From Desulfosporosinus metallidurans (lineage in GTDB: Bacteria; Bacillota; Desulfitobacteriia; Desulfitobacteriales; Desulfitobacteriaceae): 64,000 nucleotides of DNA. Positions 61,146 through 64,000 of the stretch are shown here, one piece after another. Under the pieces are notes generated by a model. The model had not been told where the DNA came from. It made no database searches and saw only the letters and a program-made list of their open reading frames with translations. The DNA lies in contig NZ_MLBF01000003.1 of the NCBI RefSeq assembly GCF_001936615.1, positions 124,001 to 188,000 of the forward strand, in the 5' to 3' direction. Position 1 is the stretch's first letter. Every line of letters begins with the position of its first letter. A program made the translations under genes and the position numbers.

Positions 61146-62255
61146 CTATTTATTGCCCAACTGAATAAGTTGATAATCCCTGCTTCCCAAACCAATCTTT
61201 TCACCATAGGAAAGCTGAATTGTCCAGTCTACATCTGGGAATAGTACCCGAAATTTATCATGTTCAGCATGACGCTCGCCCAGCTCTGAAAGCGGATTTC
61301 CATGCGCTTGGTTAATTAAATCCACTGCAGCTTGGTCAATAGCAATCGGATCTTTAGAAGCGAGAATACCTATGTCTCCAACAATAGGTACATCATTCCA
61401 ACCACAACAGTCACAGAGCGGGGAAACGTTCGTCACAAAGGTAATGAATCCAGCTTTCCCCTCTTTCCCTTTTAGAACACCAAGGGTATACTCTGCAATT
61501 TTTTCTTGAATAATGTCGGCTTCCGTCTTCCAGTTTATCGCAATAGCCCGAACTGGGCAAGTAACCGTACATTCCCCACATCCAATGCATTTGTCCTGTG
61601 AAATTTTCGCTTTACTTTCCACGACAATAGCATTTTCCGGACACCATTTAGCACATTTTCCACAGGCTATGCAGATTTCCTCACTGACCTTGGGCAACAG
61701 ATCCGAGTGTTGCTGTTGTTTACCAGCACGGCTACCCAGACCCATCCCTAAATTCTTTAAGGTTCCACCAAACCCGGTCGCCTCATGCCCTTTTAAATGG
61801 GTAATAGCCAGTAATGCATCTGCTTGGACCGCAGCGCTGCCGATTTTCACGTTATTAAAGTGTTTAAGATTTACAGGCACCGAAACATAGTCTTTCCCAT
61901 TGAGACCATCGGCAATCACCAAAGGGGCTCCCACGACAGAATAATCAAAACCATTCTCAATCGCCGTCTCTAAATGGTCAACGGCATTGGAGCGAGAACC
62001 TGCATAAAGCGTATTGGAATCCGTTAGAAAAGGACTTCCACCCTTCTTTTTAACCTGTTCAACAACGCGACGCACATACTGAGGACGGACATACGCGAGG
62101 TTCCCTCGTTCCCCAAAGTGCAGTTTAATCGCCACGAGGTCCTTGGGGGAAATCGCATCAAGTAATCCTGCCCGTGTCACTAAATGTTCAAGTTTTGTTA
62201 AAAGGCTTTCGCCCCGCTTTGTCTTCATACTCGTAAAGTAAACTTCTGAGCTCAT
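61146..62255 (-). CDS. DUF362 protein with 2[4Fe-4S] ferredoxin domain
   Basis: The 369-residue protein is a DUF362 domain (VYFTSMKTKRGESLL, AIKLHFGERGNLAYVRPQYV, THLKGHEATGFGGTLKNLGMGLGSRAGK) split by an 8Fe-type ferredoxin insert with CIACGKCAKWCP and CIGCGECTVTCP (about 195-235). A later Cys-rich motif PLCDCCGW could hold another cluster. The role is unknown; the family is common in clostridia and methanogens. The ATG precedes a standard start context. Confidence 0.93.
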   Translation of the reverse strand: MSSEVYFTSMKTKRGESLLTKLEHLVTRAGLLDAISPKDLVAIKLHFGERGNLAYVRPQYVRRVVEQVKKKGGSPFLTDSNTLYAGSRSNAVDHLETAIENGFDYSVVGAPLVIADGLNGKDYVSVPVNLKHFNNVKIGSAAVQADALLAITHLKGHEATGFGGTLKNLGMGLGSRAGKQQQHSDLLPKVSEEICIACGKCAKWCPENAIVVESKAKISQDKCIGCGECTVTCPVRAIAINWKTEADIIQEKIAEYTLGVLKGKEGKAGFITFVTNVSPLCDCCGWNDVPIVGDIGILASKDPIAIDQAAVDLINQAHGNPLSELGERHAEHDKFRVLFPDVDWTIQLSYGEKIGLGSRDYQLIQLGNK

Positions 62256-62302
62256 TGTAGCACTCCTTCTTTACCCTCTCCTAGTTTAATAGAATTTTCA
62301 TT

Positions 62303-62749
62303 CTAACGCAAACTTCCCACAAGCTCACAACGCACGACTTCCAGTCGCGACGGGAGATACATAAGTTTAACCTGATCTTCCAACTTAAGCTGTTCATAAA
62401 CATTTTGGTCGATGTAGAACTGTTTCTGTTCCGTGCCATTTCGAACATCTAAAAGATAGAACCTTGATCCAGAATCAATGGCCTTACCCTGAACTGACCC
62501 TTGCATGAAACCCGGTTGAAATAACCAATCTGGTTGAGAAAAAAATAGTAAATTTGTGTAAATTCCCAGAACCACAACCCAAATCAAGGTTTTTCCCGCT
62601 AGCAGCAAAAAACCCCAAGCATCACGAGCATAGCGCCAAGTACCCACAAACTTCCAGCCCAGTCGTAAGAGGACGATTCCCCATATCAAAAGGAGCACGA
62701 TCAGATTGGGCCAGGTCGTGCTCCATAGATAATAATAGTAGCCTACCAT
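62303..62749 (-). CDS. Uncharacterised membrane protein
   Basis: The 148-residue protein has two or three N-terminal helices (about 10-35, 48-68) and a C-terminal soluble domain of about 70 residues (LDVRNGTEQKQFYIDQNVYEQLKLEDQVKLMYLPSRLEVV) resembling small OB-like or DUF2500-type modules. I cannot name the family. It is followed by the DUF362 gene. Confidence 0.6.
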   Translation of the reverse strand: MVGYYYYLWSTTWPNLIVLLLIWGIVLLRLGWKFVGTWRYARDAWGFLLLAGKTLIWVVVLGIYTNLLFFSQPDWLFQPGFMQGSVQGKAIDSGSRFYLLDVRNGTEQKQFYIDQNVYEQLKLEDQVKLMYLPSRLEVVRCELVGSLR

Positions 62750-62766
62750 TTTCTACCCCTTGTGTT

Positions 62767-62877
62767 CTACTCCGCTTTCGCAATTTGTTCTTTGCTGGCA
62801 CCGCAGCTCGGACAAACTTTTGGGCGACAACGGCCTTCAGAAGTTGCGTTACATTGGGTACATTTCCAAATCGCCAT
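62767..62877 (-). CDS. RCKP-type rubredoxin-like protein (36 residues)
   Basis: The ATG at 62877, preceded by GGAGGG 6 nt upstream, opens a 36-codon frame MAIWKCTQCNATSEGRCRPK, then VCPSCGASKE. It has two CxxC pairs, as in small rubredoxin-like RCKP domains that bind iron or zinc. The central motif RCRPKVCPSCG replaces RCKPKKCPECG of typical members. It is short but has a correct ribosome binding site and clear motifs. It lies 17 nt upstream of the membrane protein gene, and probably forms part of that transcript. Confidence 0.8.
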   Translation of the reverse strand: MAIWKCTQCNATSEGRCRPKVCPSCGASKEQIAKAE

Positions 62878-63051
62878 AAAAAATCCCTCCATAATACAGC
62901 AATAATTCTTAAGTTATTCAGATTCTATATACTTTCTCTTTCAATGTCAATATTTTTACTCCATCGCTGAATTTCCCCATATCGCTCTTTATTGTATTGA
63001 TTGACTTTTCAATGGCAGCTATATTGTTAAGCGTGGCAGATGGGATTGTTG

Positions 63052-64000
63052 TTAGGATATAGCAGAGGCCATATCCAATATATAAACGTTTTCAGCAGGA
63101 TCAATAACCTTGATCTGAAGTTTCTTACCAGTCAAAGCAGTGGTGAATTTCGCAGCGAATTTCCCATTTGTATCCGGTTTTACAGTTTTGAGTAAAACCG
63201 GAGTTGCTGGGACCGTGTCATAGATATACACCGTAGCATCACTGTTAACATTTCCATCTATTTCTTTCGTCGTCGCATCAATACCGCCTAATATGCCTGA
63301 TCCTATTTCTACTGCAGGTGCATCAAGCTGAAGACCTAATTTATTTAAGGGGTCCTCTCCTTTTATCGTTTCTAGTGGGGTCGCCATTTGACCTGCAGTT
63401 ACTGTCATTTTGTAGCTATGTTTTTTATATTGAGCATCATTGCCATCAACAACTAACGAGTAACTTCCAGTAGGCAGATAAACCATGAAGTTCCCATTAA
63501 TATCTGTTGTAGTTGTCCATGTCGTAGTAGAGTTAATTACTTTTACAGGAACACCCCATTTTTCTGGAAGTATACTACCACCGATAGAACCTGACTTACC
63601 GCCCTCAACACCATCTTTTGTGGCAATTACTAAATTTGCGGTCTTTACCGTTGTAGCTGTCGTTGATCCTGTTGTTGATGTTGTTGGTAGTTTAATACCG
63701 GGTATTTTTAATGCTTGAGTATTAAGCAAGCCATTAGACACACTGAAATATTTGATCAAATAATCGCCATTTTCAAAAATATTAAAGGTATATTTCCCAT
63801 TTACAGTATCATTCAAATACGGAGAGCTACGATAACCATTGGGGCCTTCAATCGATAAGGTACCAGAAAGATCACCAAGCTTTCCGGATTTTAAATCGTC
63901 TGTAACTGTAACAACTATATTTGCCCCATTAATCAGCGATGGTACTACCACTGTGAACGGGACAATGATCATTTCACCAAGTTTTACGCCGTTTAGACAC
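63052..64000 (-). CDS. Ig-like/beta-sandwich surface protein, C-terminal part (runs off right edge)
   Basis: The frame stays open to the window edge (CLNGVKLGEM upstream of the first in-frame Met), so the gene's 5' end lies outside. The visible 315 or so residues contain repeated beta-sandwich domains of carboxypeptidase-regulatory/Ig type: NGKYTFNIFENGDYLIKYF, DINGNFMVYLPTGSYSLVV, DTNGKFAAKFTTALTGKKL. A Thr/Ser-rich linker (TTSTTGSTTATTV) separates them. This composition fits an S-layer or secreted adhesion-type protein. It is the last gene of this region and uses an AT-richer codon set. Confidence 0.75.
   Translation of the reverse strand, partial: CLNGVKLGEMIIVPFTVVVPSLINGANIVVTVTDDLKSGKLGDLSGTLSIEGPNGYRSSPYLNDTVNGKYTFNIFENGDYLIKYFSVSNGLLNTQALKIPGIKLPTTSTTGSTTATTVKTANLVIATKDGVEGGKSGSIGGSILPEKWGVPVKVINSTTTWTTTTDINGNFMVYLPTGSYSLVVDGNDAQYKKHSYKMTVTAGQMATPLETIKGEDPLNKLGLQLDAPAVEIGSGILGGIDATTKEIDGNVNSDATVYIYDTVPATPVLLKTVKPDTNGKFAAKFTTALTGKKLQIKVIDPAENVYILDMASAIS

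Overview
The window comes from an endospore-forming, low-to-mid GC Firmicute. The best fit is a strict anaerobe of the Desulfosporosinus/Desulfitobacterium (Peptococcaceae) type. This is inferred from content: a complete spoIIGA-sigE-sigG sporulation block, a meso-diaminopimelate type murE, a SelD that carries selenocysteine, clostridial ferredoxin and rubredoxin-like proteins, PerR and bacillithiol genes. Almost everything is transcribed leftward (minus strand). The two clear exceptions are a Na/Pi-type transporter (49570-50556) and a small zinc-ribbon protein (60159-60362).

Layout, left to right. 1-7.9 kb: sepF (partial), ylmE, an HlyD-like membrane protein, a PhoR/PhoB-type two-component pair, pgeF, ylmC/ymxH, sigG, sigE and spoIIGA. 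8.1-14.0 kb: an accessory block (chemotaxis receptor with CZB domain; lipoprotein adaptor, EmrA-like adaptor, EmrB-like MFS pump and MarR regulator; a broken HelD helicase tail) lying between spoIIGA and ftsZ. 14.0-31.6 kb: the division and cell-wall cluster, transcribed mraZ-rsmH-ftsL-spoVD/pbpB-murE-murF-mraY-murD-ftsW-murG-[degenerate murC-like]-murB-murA-ftsQ-sbp-ftsZ, headed by MraZ operator boxes. 31.7-39.4 kb: lpdA, a Met/Gly-rich LysM protein, a segment bracketed by long inverted repeats (DUF1858 protein, MetE-like protein, GH2-like membrane pseudoenzyme), perR, ferredoxin and a 51-residue zinc-ribbon gene. 39.4-48.7 kb: VWA and MoxR genes, bshA with a wrecked bshB1 before it, ylbF, two unknowns, a PHP hydrolase and tldE/tldD. 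48.9-64 kb: an acetyltransferase, Na/Pi transporter, mobB-moeA, fapA, an LCP ligase, bshC, selD (in-frame UGA), selA, a Gin-like protein, mecA, a DUF362 ferredoxin, a membrane protein, a 36-residue rubredoxin-like protein and a partial Ig-like surface protein.

How the genes work together. The central cluster makes lipid II (MurA, B, D, E, F, MraY, MurG) and the divisome (FtsZ, Q, L, W, class B PBP, SepF), but the expected murC slot holds a shortened relative that has lost the ATP-binding loop. SpoIIGA activates pro-SigE, and sigG has a SigF-type promoter inside the end of sigE. BshA and BshC make bacillithiol, although the deacetylase gene bshB1 is reduced to a fragment. SelD and SelA feed selenocysteine synthesis, and SelD itself appears to need it.

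Most unusual: a dispersed family of degenerate 7-bp-period repeats that begin at or inside gene 3' ends, the inverted-repeat-bracketed segment at 34.1-38.25 kb, the MurC-like pseudo-ligase, the bshB1 wreck and the UGA-containing selD. No rRNA, tRNA, CRISPR array, transposase or prophage gene was recognised.
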